Assembly: GCF_017875275.1 (NCBI RefSeq)
Contig: NZ_JAGGML010000001.1
Span: 5,290,026-5,354,025 of the forward strand
DNA from: Xanthobacter flavus
GTDB taxonomy: Bacteria; Pseudomonadota; Alphaproteobacteria; Rhizobiales; Xanthobacteraceae
Direction: 5' to 3'
DNA length: 64,000 bases
Position 1 is the stretch's first letter. Every line of letters begins with the position of its first letter. Below the pieces are notes generated by a model, which was given only the letters and a program-made list of their open reading frames with translations, was not told where the DNA came from and made no database searches. Positions 57,029 to 64,000 of this stretch are shown one piece after another. Made by a program: the position numbers and the translations under genes.

Positions 57029-57895
57029 TCATCGGCCCGCAAAGCGCCGGGCGCCGGCGACGCAGAGAACGACGATGCCGCTGGCCGCCAGCATGGGCCA
57101 TGCAATGGTCTCTCCCAGGACCACCGCCGAGAGCGCGAGGCCGAGGAACGGCTGCATCAGCTGCAGCTGGCCGACACCGGCGATTCCGCCAAGCGCAAGA
57201 CCGCGGTACCAGAAGACGAATCCAATCAGCATGCTGAACACCGAGACGTAGCCAAGGCTCAGCCAGGCCGGCAGGCCGATTCCGGTCAGATGGTCGGGCC
57301 GGACGGCCAGCGCGATGGCGGCCATCAGCGGCAGCGCCAGCAACAAGGCCCATGAGATCACCTGCCAGCCGCCGAGTCGGCGCGAGAGCGTGGCGCCCTC
57401 CGCATATCCAAGGCCGCATACGATGACGGCGGCGATCATGAGAAGGTCGCCCGTGATTGACCCGTCCGCGCTGCGCGACATGGCGAAGCCCGCCACGGTC
57501 GCCGCGCCCAGGCATGAGAATAGCCAGAAGGCCGGCTTCGGGCGCTCTCCGGCGCGCACCACGCCGAAGATGGCGGTCGCGAGCGGCAAAAGGCCGATGA
57601 AGACGATGGAGTGGGCTGCGGTGATCTGTTGAAGGGCAAGGCCGGTGAGCAGCGGAAACCCGATCACCACGCCCATGGCGACAATGGCGAGAGACACGAG
57701 GTCCCGGGGCGCCGGCCTTACCTGACGCAGGCCCGCGAGGAACACGCCCCCGATGAGCGCCGCGATCACCGCCCGCGCGGAGGTCAGGAAGAGCGGCGAG
57801 AAATCGACGATGGCCAGGCGTGTCGCCGGCAGCGAGCCGCTGAAGATGACCACGCCGAAAAAACCGCTGCCCCAGCCGGCTGCATTGCGTTCCAT
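57029..57895 (-). CDS. EamA/DMT-family transporter
   Basis: A 288-residue inner-membrane protein with ten hydrophobic segments in two EamA halves (WGSGFFGVVIFSGSLPATRLA starts the first; LSLGYVSVFSMLIGFVFWYR lies in the second). Such carriers export small metabolites. The ATG at 57895 follows the usual MxRNAAGW-type start. It is divergent from a MocR-type regulator with 102 bases between starts, so its expression is probably controlled by that regulator. The substrate is unknown. Confidence 0.9.
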   Translation of the reverse strand: MERNAAGWGSGFFGVVIFSGSLPATRLAIVDFSPLFLTSARAVIAALIGGVFLAGLRQVRPAPRDLVSLAIVAMGVVIGFPLLTGLALQQITAAHSIVFIGLLPLATAIFGVVRAGERPKPAFWLFSCLGAATVAGFAMSRSADGSITGDLLMIAAVIVCGLGYAEGATLSRRLGGWQVISWALLLALPLMAAIALAVRPDHLTGIGLPAWLSLGYVSVFSMLIGFVFWYRGLALGGIAGVGQLQLMQPFLGLALSAVVLGETIAWPMLAASGIVVLCVAGARRFAGR

Positions 57896-57954
57896 GGTGC
57901 CTCGCTTTCGCGGCCCGCGATACGCCCGCGCGGGTGGCACGAACAGGCACACCT

Positions 57955-57980
57955 CCATACAATGCTGCAGATCTGTATGG
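57955..57980. promoter_or_regulatory. Candidate operator between the EamA and MocR genes
   Basis: CCATACA (57955-57961) and TGTATGG (57974-57980) form a perfect 7-bp dyad with 12 bases between, centred in the 102-base divergent region and ending 17 bases before the regulator start codon. It is suitable for a dimeric GntR-type domain. Confidence 0.5.
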
Positions 57981-57997
57981 GTCATGGGAGCCACACA

Positions 57998-59407
57998 GTG
58001 ACGGTGTCGAAGCGCGCAAACACGCGAACGGAAGGGCTGATGCTGGAGATTCGCTCGCGCATCAGCGCGGGCATCCTCACGCCGGGGGGGCGCCTGCCCT
58101 CCGTCAGGCGGTTCGCGGCGGCCATGGGCGCCTCCCCCTCGACGGTGGTGGAGGCCTACGATCGGCTGGAGGCGGAAGGCATCATCCGTGGCCGGCGCGG
58201 CTCCGGCTTCTATGTGACGGACGCCGGCCTGCCACCGCGGACCCCGACGCGTATGGGTATCATGGAGGCGGACGCGGCCCGCACGCCTGAAATCGATCCG
58301 TTCTGGGTGTCGAAACAATCGCTCGATGCCGAGCCATCGGTCCTCAAGCCAGGCTGCGGGTGGCTACCGGACGACTGGATGCCGGTCGCCGCGCTACGCA
58401 GGGGGCTGCGGACGCTTGCGCGCGCGGACGGCGCTCTGCTTACAGAATACGGCGGCACGCGGGGCCCGCTGGCGCTCCGCCGGCTGCTGCTGGCGCGGTT
58501 CGCGGAGGAGGGAATCGGTGCGAGCCTGGATCAGGTCATGCTGACCGGCTCGGGCACCCAGGCCATCGATCTCGTCTGCCGCCTGGTGCTCCAGCCGGGT
58601 GATGCGGTGCTGGTGGACGACCCCTGCTACTTCAATTTCCAGGCGCTGCTGCGGGCGCATCCCGTGCGCGTCGTCAGCGTGCCCATGACCCCCTGGGGAC
58701 CCGAACCGGAGGCGTTCGAGCGGGTGCTGGAGGCAGAGACGCCCCGCCTCTACATCACCAACTCCGCGCTCCAGAATCCCACCGGCGCCACCCTCTCGCC
58801 CCAGACGGCGCATCGTCTTCTCATCCTTGCTCAGACGCACGGGCTCACCATCGTCGAGGACGATATCTTCGCCGATTTCGAGCCGGCCCCCTCCCCGCGC
58901 CTTGCCATCCTCGACGGACTCAGCCGGGTGATCCGCATCGGGAGCTTCTCGAAGACCCTCTCGTCGGCCGTCCGCTGCGGATACATCGCGGCGCGGCCGG
59001 AGTGGATCGAAGCCTTGGCCGACCTTCAGATCGCCACCAGCTTCGGCGCGGTCAGTCCGGTCGCTGGCGAACTTGTGGCCGGCATCCTCGGCGGAGGCGG
59101 CTATCGCAAGCATATGGATGAGGTGCGCCATCGCCTGGCCTACGCCCGGATCGATGTGGCCGGGCAACTGGGGCGGCTGGGCATTGTCCCGTGGCTGATG
59201 CCGCGCGGGGGGTTCTATTTGTGGTGCCGCCTGCCGGACGGGCTCGATTCTGCGAGCGTCGCGCAGCGCTGCCGGGACGAGGGCGTGATCCTCGCCCCCG
59301 GGAACGTCTTCAGCGTCGCCCAGGCCGCCGGCGCCTTCCTGCGCTTCAACGTGGCCCAGATGGGGGATCCGCGCGTCCTCGCATGCTTGGCCCGGGCCAT
59401 GGGATGA
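57998..59407 (+). CDS. MocR/PdxR-type regulator (GntR helix-turn-helix fused to aminotransferase)
   Basis: A 469-residue fusion. The N-terminal GntR winged helix (about 8-75) has LPSVRRFAAAMGASPSTVVEAY. The PLP fold-type I aminotransferase domain has YGGTRGPLALRRLL, NPTGATLSP, VEDDIFADFE and the PLP Lys in GSFSKTLSSAVRCGY. Such proteins use PLP or an amino-acid adduct as signal. The GTG at 57998 is chosen because GGGAG lies seven bases upstream; in-frame ATGs at 57962 and 57977 overlap the dyad. It probably controls the divergent EamA gene. Confidence 0.9.
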   Translation: MTVSKRANTRTEGLMLEIRSRISAGILTPGGRLPSVRRFAAAMGASPSTVVEAYDRLEAEGIIRGRRGSGFYVTDAGLPPRTPTRMGIMEADAARTPEIDPFWVSKQSLDAEPSVLKPGCGWLPDDWMPVAALRRGLRTLARADGALLTEYGGTRGPLALRRLLLARFAEEGIGASLDQVMLTGSGTQAIDLVCRLVLQPGDAVLVDDPCYFNFQALLRAHPVRVVSVPMTPWGPEPEAFERVLEAETPRLYITNSALQNPTGATLSPQTAHRLLILAQTHGLTIVEDDIFADFEPAPSPRLAILDGLSRVIRIGSFSKTLSSAVRCGYIAARPEWIEALADLQIATSFGAVSPVAGELVAGILGGGGYRKHMDEVRHRLAYARIDVAGQLGRLGIVPWLMPRGGFYLWCRLPDGLDSASVAQRCRDEGVILAPGNVFSVAQAAGAFLRFNVAQMGDPRVLACLARAMG

Positions 59408-59462
59408 GGCCTCCGGCGGCCCCATCAGGCTTTAGGATTTCCGGCAATGATCGGGACTGAAT

Positions 59463-59554
59463 TGGCGGAGACGGAGGGATTCGAACCCTCGAGACCCTTT
59501 TGGGGGTCTGCTCATTTAGCAAACGAGTGCCTTCAGCCTCTCGGCCACGTCTCC
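59463..59554 (-). tRNA. tRNA-Ser (anticodon GCU), CCA encoded
   Basis: On the minus strand the acceptor stem GGAGACG pairs with CGTCTCC, followed by discriminator G and genomic CCA (59463-59465). The anticodon loop is TTGCTAA, giving GCU, which reads AGC/AGU. A long variable arm (class II) and GGTTCGAATCC T-loop are present. The tRNA follows the DUF6165 gene on the same strand. Confidence 0.97.
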
Positions 59555-59602
59555 AACGCCCCTTCCTATGCCGGACCCTCCGGCCCAATGCAAGCCGCCG
59601 GC

Positions 59603-60010
59603 TCACGAGCCCGGTTGGAAATGCAGCTTCTCCTCGACGATCGCTGAATTGGCCACCGCGTTGATGCGCCGCTTCAGCGCGGCGCGCAGGTCATTCTCAC
59701 GGTAGACCGATCGCGCGAGGGCAACGAAGTCCGCGTCGAATCGGCCTTCCGCCTCTAGCGTGCGCAGGGCGTCTTCCACCTCCCAAAGGCGCGCATTGAC
59801 GGCGGCAAGGTCATCGGCGAGCGATCCGACGATTTGGGAAAGCTGATGCTCATCCCGCAGCGCGCACAGGGCATCACGTTCCCAACGCACATTGGCGGCC
59901 GTGGCGGGGTCCTTGGCGTGTGCCACCTTGATCTCCAGAATGGAGATCTTGTCGAACAGCTCGCCCACGGCGATCGGAGCGAGGATCAGGACAGGACCCG
60001 CGGAGGTCAC
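59603..60010 (-). CDS. DUF6165 family protein
   Basis: A 135-residue soluble, mostly helical protein. PIAVGELFDKISILEIKVAH, an internal WERDAL segment and NARLWEVEDALR match what I know as DUF6165, a family often next to glycosyltransferases and TPR proteins. The GTG start at 60010 overlaps the stop of the upstream TPR-glycosyltransferase gene (GTGA), so they are coupled. The function is unknown; a helper or partner of that transferase is a fair inference. Confidence 0.8.
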   Translation of the reverse strand: MTSAGPVLILAPIAVGELFDKISILEIKVAHAKDPATAANVRWERDALCALRDEHQLSQIVGSLADDLAAVNARLWEVEDALRTLEAEGRFDADFVALARSVYRENDLRAALKRRINAVANSAIVEEKLHFQPGS

Positions 60011-61986
60011 CGCTTGCCCCCACGTCGCCGCTCCGCGACCCTTGCAGCGACCCTCGCGAAGAGGCCTGTGAAATCGCCGGAGGTGTCCTGCCGCATGAGG
60101 CTGAGGCTGGGATAGAGCGGCGTCGTCTGCCCCGAGCGGCCCCATCGCCACTCCGGAACCGCCTTGAGCGCCACGATGGCGGGGCGGTCCCGTGCACCGG
60201 CGAGGTGCGCGAGGGACGTGTCCGTGGTCACCACCAGATCGAGGTGCTGGAGCAGCGCCGACGTGTCGAGATAAGCGCCGTCCCCGTCCCAGTCCGGGCC
60301 GAGCCGCTGGATTCGGCCGGCGAAGGGGCAGGCGTCGAGTTGCTCCTCCCCGAAGCCCTGCTGAAGACTGACGAGTTCCACCCCATCGAGAGCGGCCAGC
60401 GGCGCGAAGACATTGAGCGGCACCGACCGGCCGATATCGACGGTCGGCGAAGGGTCGCCCTGCCAGGCAATGCCGACGGTGAAGCCATCGGGCACGATCT
60501 CCCGCCACCGGGCGATGCGCTCAGGCTGGGCCGTGAGGTAAGGCGGCCTTGGCCAGGACGCTGGATCCGGCGCAACGAGGCGGGGCAGGCTCGAGAGGGG
60601 TGCCCAATAGACGCCAGGGGCCCCGGTATCGATACCCGCGAGATCAGTGATGACGGGCACACGAACGTCGATGCGCGACAGCAGCGGAGCAAGGCGTGGC
60701 TTCACCAGAAGGCGGGTTGGAATGCCCCGATCTGCCAACAGGCGGACGAGCCGCGCGTACTGGATGTGGTCGCCAATGCCCTGCTCTCCGAGGACGATCA
60801 GCAGGTCGGGGGCAGCTTTGCCGTCCCAGCGGGCGAACGGCAGCGGGCGGTAGGGCGGTGGCAGGAAGGACGAGCGTACCTCATAGCCGTCCCATCCGGC
60901 CGCCCAGCGCCCTTCGGCCAGGTCGTCACAGGCCACGATATAGCGCGCCATCGGCAAGGCCGGATCGATGGACAGGGCCTTCTCGGCGAGGGCGCGGGCC
61001 TCGTAGGGATGATCCCCATCCAAAAGGAGAGACGCTTTTGTCGTGAGCGCCGCCGCATCTTCCGGCGCCGCCGCCAGCGCGCGCTCGACGGCCTCGCGGG
61101 CGCCCCAGGGATCCTTGAGTTCCCGCCGGACCTCGGCCAGTTCGCGCCAGATCGGGGCTGCATCCGGGAACCGCGCGACCGCCTTCTCGGCTGCCGCCAG
61201 CGCCGCGGAACGGTTCCCCAGCTGCCGGTCCGTCCGGATGAGAGCCGCCTGGAACTGCGCCACATCGGGGGCGAGGCTCGCTGCCTCGGCAAAGGCGGCG
61301 CGCGCACCGGTCAAGTCCGCCCGGCCCGCGAGCCCCTGCCCTTTCAGGAAATGCGCATCAGCGAGCTTCGGCGACAGGAGCAGCGCGGCGTCAGCCGCCT
61401 CCGCCGCCTCGGTGAAGCGGCCGAGTTCCAGCAATGTCCCGGCGCGCGACAGGTGATGGCGCGGATCGCGCGGTTCGAGCTTCACCAGCCGGTCGCAATC
61501 CGCCAACGCCTCATGTGATCGACCAAGCCGGGACAGCGCGACCGATCGATTGGCCAGCGCGTGGACTGACACCCCGTCGATCTCCAGCACGCGGTCGTAG
61601 CGGGCCACGGCCTCTTCCAGCCGGTTTAGCCGGGCCAGGGTATTGGCGGCGAGGTAGTGGGCTTCCGAAAGGCCGGGGTCCAGCTCGGCGGATTTCTCGA
61701 ACGCGCCGAGGGCGCGGTCCCATTTTTCCTCAGCCTGATAGACCGCGCCCATGATGAGCTGGGCGTGTGGATTGGTCTTGTGCGAATCCCGCGCCTTACG
61801 GGCGACGGCGTGCGCTTCCTTCGGCCGTCCGGACTGGAGAAGCGCCAGCGTCAGGAGGCGTGCCGCCTCAAACGAACTGGGGGCATCGCGCAGGATGGCA
61901 CGATAAAGGGGTATCGCCTGATCAAGGCGCCCCTCCCGGTGCAGCGCCCCGGCGCGGGCGAGATCGGCCCGGAAATCCTTCGGCAT
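60007..61986 (-). CDS. TPR-repeat protein with C-terminal glycosyltransferase-like domain
   Basis: A 659-residue protein. About eight to nine TPR units fill residues 1-340 (for example AHYLAANTLARLNRLEEAVARYDRVLEID, seen in parts). The C-terminal 280 residues contain GEQGIGDHIQYARLVRLLA, SLQQGFGEEQLDACPF and VVTTDTSLAHLAGA. The last resembles the nucleotide-sugar site of GT9/GT41-like transferases. It may modify protein or cell-surface sugars. It is cytoplasmic. It is coupled to DUF6165 and lies near a membrane glycosyltransferase gene further upstream. Confidence 0.88.
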   Translation of the reverse strand: MPKDFRADLARAGALHREGRLDQAIPLYRAILRDAPSSFEAARLLTLALLQSGRPKEAHAVARKARDSHKTNPHAQLIMGAVYQAEEKWDRALGAFEKSAELDPGLSEAHYLAANTLARLNRLEEAVARYDRVLEIDGVSVHALANRSVALSRLGRSHEALADCDRLVKLEPRDPRHHLSRAGTLLELGRFTEAAEAADAALLLSPKLADAHFLKGQGLAGRADLTGARAAFAEAASLAPDVAQFQAALIRTDRQLGNRSAALAAAEKAVARFPDAAPIWRELAEVRRELKDPWGAREAVERALAAAPEDAAALTTKASLLLDGDHPYEARALAEKALSIDPALPMARYIVACDDLAEGRWAAGWDGYEVRSSFLPPPYRPLPFARWDGKAAPDLLIVLGEQGIGDHIQYARLVRLLADRGIPTRLLVKPRLAPLLSRIDVRVPVITDLAGIDTGAPGVYWAPLSSLPRLVAPDPASWPRPPYLTAQPERIARWREIVPDGFTVGIAWQGDPSPTVDIGRSVPLNVFAPLAALDGVELVSLQQGFGEEQLDACPFAGRIQRLGPDWDGDGAYLDTSALLQHLDLVVTTDTSLAHLAGARDRPAIVALKAVPEWRWGRSGQTTPLYPSLSLMRQDTSGDFTGLFARVAARVAERRRGGKR

Positions 61987-62050
61987 CGCGCCCCCCAATG
62001 GCGTTATGGTCCGTGCGCGAGGCCGCGTTAGCGACGCTTCGGTTTCGCCG

Positions 62051-62767
62051 TCAGGTGCGGGCGCGCTGGCCGAACAGGATGCTCTGGGCGTCCTTGTCCT
62101 TGGCGAGATCGTGCTTGGCACGCTCCTCCTGGTTCACGGCAAGGCCCCGCTGCACCGCGGGCCGCGCGAGCATGCGATCGAGCCAGGCCTTGAAATGGGG
62201 GAATTCCTCGATGTGCTGGCCCTGCCGCTCCCACAGCTTCGCCCAACCGATGCAGGCGATGTCGGCGATGGAATAGTCGCCGGCGAGATACTCCCGGTCC
62301 TTCAGGCGCGTGTTCATGACACCGTAGAGCCGGTGGACCTCGTTGGTGTAGCGCTCGACCGCGTAGGGGATTTTTTCCGGCGCATAGATGCGGAAGTGAT
62401 GCGCCTGCCCGGCCATGGGGCCGAGGCCGCCCATCTGCCAGAACAGCCACTGCTCCACCTCGACCCGCTTGCGCTCGTCCGAGGGGTAGAAGAGCCCGGT
62501 CTTGCGGCCGAGATACTGGAGGATGGCTCCGGACTCGAAGACCGAGATCGGCGCGCCACCGGGGCCATCGGGATCGACGATGGCGGGCATCTTGTTGTTG
62601 GGGGAGATGGCGAGGAAATCAGGCTGGAACTGGTCGCCCTTGCCGATGTTCACGAGCTTCACCTCATAGGGAAGCCCACACTCCTCGAGCATGATGCTGA
62701 TCTTGTAGCCGTTTGGCGTGGGCCAATAATAAAGCTCGATCGGCGAAGACTGGACTGCGGCCATCAT
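62051..62767 (-). CDS. Glutathione S-transferase, Nu-class-like disulfide reductase
   Basis: A 238-residue GST. The N-terminal thioredoxin-like domain has YYWPTPNGYKISIMLEE, whose TPNG motif is typical of YfcG/YghU-type Nu GSTs with disulfide-bond reductase activity. VFESGAILQYLG is the glutathione gamma-Glu site. The helical C-terminal domain has YSIADIACIGWAKLW. AGGGAGG precedes the double ATG at 62767. It is cytoplasmic and stands between the GNAT and TPR genes with gaps of 114 and 64 bases. Confidence 0.93.
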   Translation of the reverse strand: MMAAVQSSPIELYYWPTPNGYKISIMLEECGLPYEVKLVNIGKGDQFQPDFLAISPNNKMPAIVDPDGPGGAPISVFESGAILQYLGRKTGLFYPSDERKRVEVEQWLFWQMGGLGPMAGQAHHFRIYAPEKIPYAVERYTNEVHRLYGVMNTRLKDREYLAGDYSIADIACIGWAKLWERQGQHIEEFPHFKAWLDRMLARPAVQRGLAVNQEERAKHDLAKDKDAQSILFGQRART

Positions 62768-62881
62768 GCCCTCCCTGCGGCATGTGCCGCCGCTTCGGTA
62801 AGAGGTAGACACCGCTCGGTGCCGGGGCAAGGGGCAAGCACGGAAGCGGCAGCGGACAGGGCAGCGAAAGGCGCCGGCCCA

Positions 62882-63361
62882 TCAGCCGAGGGCGATCTTG
62901 AAGCCCTCGTGGGAGTTCGCGAATCCGAGCCTGCGATAGAATCGGTGCGCGTCGGTCCGCCGCTTGCTGGAGGTGAGCGAGAGCGTGGCCGCGCCTGCGG
63001 CCGTGGCCTTGTCCATGGCGAAGCGCACCATGGCCTCGCCGATGCGCCGGCCGCGCAGCGTCGCGTCCACCTGCACCGCCTCAAGCAACGCCCGCCTTGC
63101 TCCCCGTCCCGGCAGGCTGGTCACCACCACAAGCTGGAACGTGCCCACGACCCGCCCTTCGAGTTCAGCGACATAGAGCTGCGCCCGAGGATCGGCAGCA
63201 ATCTCGGCGAAGGCCGCGCGATAGGCCTCGCCAGCCTCCGGCGCCGTGGTGTCGCCATGGCCGCCGACGGCGTCGGCGGCGAACAGCTCGACGAGGGCGG
63301 GAAGGTCGCCCTCCCGGGCCTCGCGGATGACGAGCCCGCCGGGCCCGGGCTCCGGCGTCAC
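62882..63361 (-). CDS. GNAT-family N-acetyltransferase
   Basis: A 159-residue protein with the GNAT fold: VIREAREGDLPALVELFA at the start, YVAELEGRVVGTFQLVV, and the acetyl-CoA loop VDATLRGRRIGEAMVRFAM (R/Q-x-x-G-x-G/A form). It ends in RFYRRLGFANSHEGFK. The substrate is unknown. The GTG at 63361 overlaps the stop of the upstream membrane protein gene by 4 bases (GTGA), so they are coupled; a GTG six bases earlier is an alternative. Confidence 0.9.
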   Translation of the reverse strand: MTPEPGPGGLVIREAREGDLPALVELFAADAVGGHGDTTAPEAGEAYRAAFAEIAADPRAQLYVAELEGRVVGTFQLVVVTSLPGRGARRALLEAVQVDATLRGRRIGEAMVRFAMDKATAAGAATLSLTSSKRRTDAHRFYRRLGFANSHEGFKIALG

Positions 63362-64000
63362 CGGCACAGCGGATCGTCCGGGGGCAGGATGGTCATCTGC
63401 CAGTCGCTCCAGCGGTGGGGATTCATCCAGGGCGACCACCATTTCACCGACACTTCGATGGTGCTCTGATCCGCCGGCGGCAGGAGCAGCTTGGGCAGGC
63501 CGTTGAAGATGCCGGTGACACGCGCGCAGCCGGTGGTAGTGCGGGCGGGCGGCCGGTACTGGTTCTCCCGCACGATCACCACCCGCGCGCCCGGAATCGC
63601 TGCCCTGAGCCGGCCGGCCGAGGTGCGGTCGTCCGCCACGAGGGTCGGTGAGGCGCCGAGCTTGTTGGTGACGGCCACCTGCAACTTGTAGAGCGGCTCG
63701 GCGGCGATGCAGCGTCCGCACAGCCGGGGATCGGGCCAGAGCGGCACCACCATGCGCGACAGCATGATGCCGACGCTGACCACCGCCAGAAGGGTGAGAT
63801 AGATCCACACCCGCGGCCGCCAGCCCCCCAGCCGTTCCAGCTCTGCGAACAGGTAGACCGGCAGCAGCAGCAGGAAGACGTGGAAATAGCGGTCGCGCAG
63901 GCTGGCCGTGCCCATGGCCAGCGTCGTCGCCAGCGTCGCGACGATGCCGATGACGATGATCGACCGCAGCACACGCCGCGCGGCGGCGCGTTCGGGATCG
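63358..64000 (-). CDS. Membrane protein, C-terminal part; probable glycosyltransferase family 39-like (partial)
   Basis: The frame is open to the window edge, so the start lies beyond base 64000. About 214 residues are visible. Two or three hydrophobic helices (RSIIVIGIVATLATTLAMG, FHVFLLLLPVYLFAELE, VWIYLTLLAVVSVGIMLSRM) are followed by a soluble periplasmic-type tail with the Cys pair CGRC. The layout fits the end of an ArnT/PMT-like (GT39) lipid-linked sugar transferase, but the catalytic N-terminal part is not in view, so the class is tentative. Confidence 0.65.
   Translation of the reverse strand, partial: DPERAAARRVLRSIIVIGIVATLATTLAMGTASLRDRYFHVFLLLLPVYLFAELERLGGWRPRVWIYLTLLAVVSVGIMLSRMVVPLWPDPRLCGRCIAAEPLYKLQVAVTNKLGASPTLVADDRTSAGRLRAAIPGARVVIVRENQYRPPARTTTGCARVTGIFNGLPKLLLPPADQSTIEVSVKWWSPWMNPHRWSDWQMTILPPDDPLCR

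Overview
The window is one contiguous piece of a high-GC alphaproteobacterial chromosome. It is most likely from the Hyphomicrobiales, and a Xanthobacteraceae-like organism (Xanthobacter/Azorhizobium/Ancylobacter type) fits best. That placement is an inference from gene content: an Irr regulator with a heme regulatory motif, a Cys-free (Mg-type) HemB, two Porin_2-family porins, the alphaproteobacterial F1-ATPase inhibitor zeta, small-type PurL with PurS and PurQ, and acnA divergent from ccmAB. No prophage, insertion sequence, CRISPR array or clear genomic island was seen. The content is mainly housekeeping.

Layout. 1-6500: end of rpsD, ATPase inhibitor zeta, then the purine operon purC-purS-(small ORF)-purQ-purL and the iron-sulfur partners bolA and grxD. 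6500-13100: a leftward row of folD, a GGDEF-EAL protein, a STAS protein, an orphan P-loop NTPase, an FmdB-type zinc ribbon and a catalytically divergent TrpC homologue. 13300-19900: Rieske ferredoxin, an atypical SDR, a small HTH regulator, O-methyltransferase, a membrane protein coupled to 3-hydroxyisobutyryl-CoA hydrolase, hemB and threonine ammonia-lyase. 20100-28300: purB, a BASS-type transporter, a repeat-rich spacer, RNase R, DUF983, Nudix, MFS and rpmG. 28400-35300: mltB-murI, a ModE-like regulator, ccmAB and acnA. 35400-43500: DUF1223, a probable unannotated small RNA, DUF2794, irr, dsbB, HNH nuclease, esterase, AlkA-like glycosylase, gluQ, AEC transporter, an ACT-like protein and rpoZ. 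43700-50200: NYN protein, UDG, dapA-smpB-VOC-peroxiredoxin, and a large soluble lytic transglycosylase. 50200-56450: a three-gene envelope operon (HhH protein, 34-residue membrane peptide, OmpA/BON-repeat protein) and two porins. 57000-64000: a divergent EamA transporter / MocR regulator pair, tRNA-Ser(GCU), DUF6165 with a TPR glycosyltransferase, GST, GNAT, and the end of a membrane glycosyltransferase.

How the genes work together. The purine genes (purC, S, Q, L, B, plus folD for one-carbon units) cover several de novo IMP/AMP steps. BolA, GrxD, Irr, HemB and CcmAB relate to iron, heme and cytochrome c. MurI, DapA, MltB, the Slt protein, the OmpA protein and the porins serve the cell envelope. 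Many adjacent genes overlap by 4 nt (ATGA or GTGA), which supports several short operons.

The least ordinary items are the TrpC-like protein that lacks four of six catalytic residues, a structured and terminated non-coding transcript near 36.4 kb, the BON-repeat OmpA operon with its tiny membrane protein, and a set of palindromic intergenic repeats. I did not find a convincing new defence or mobile system.
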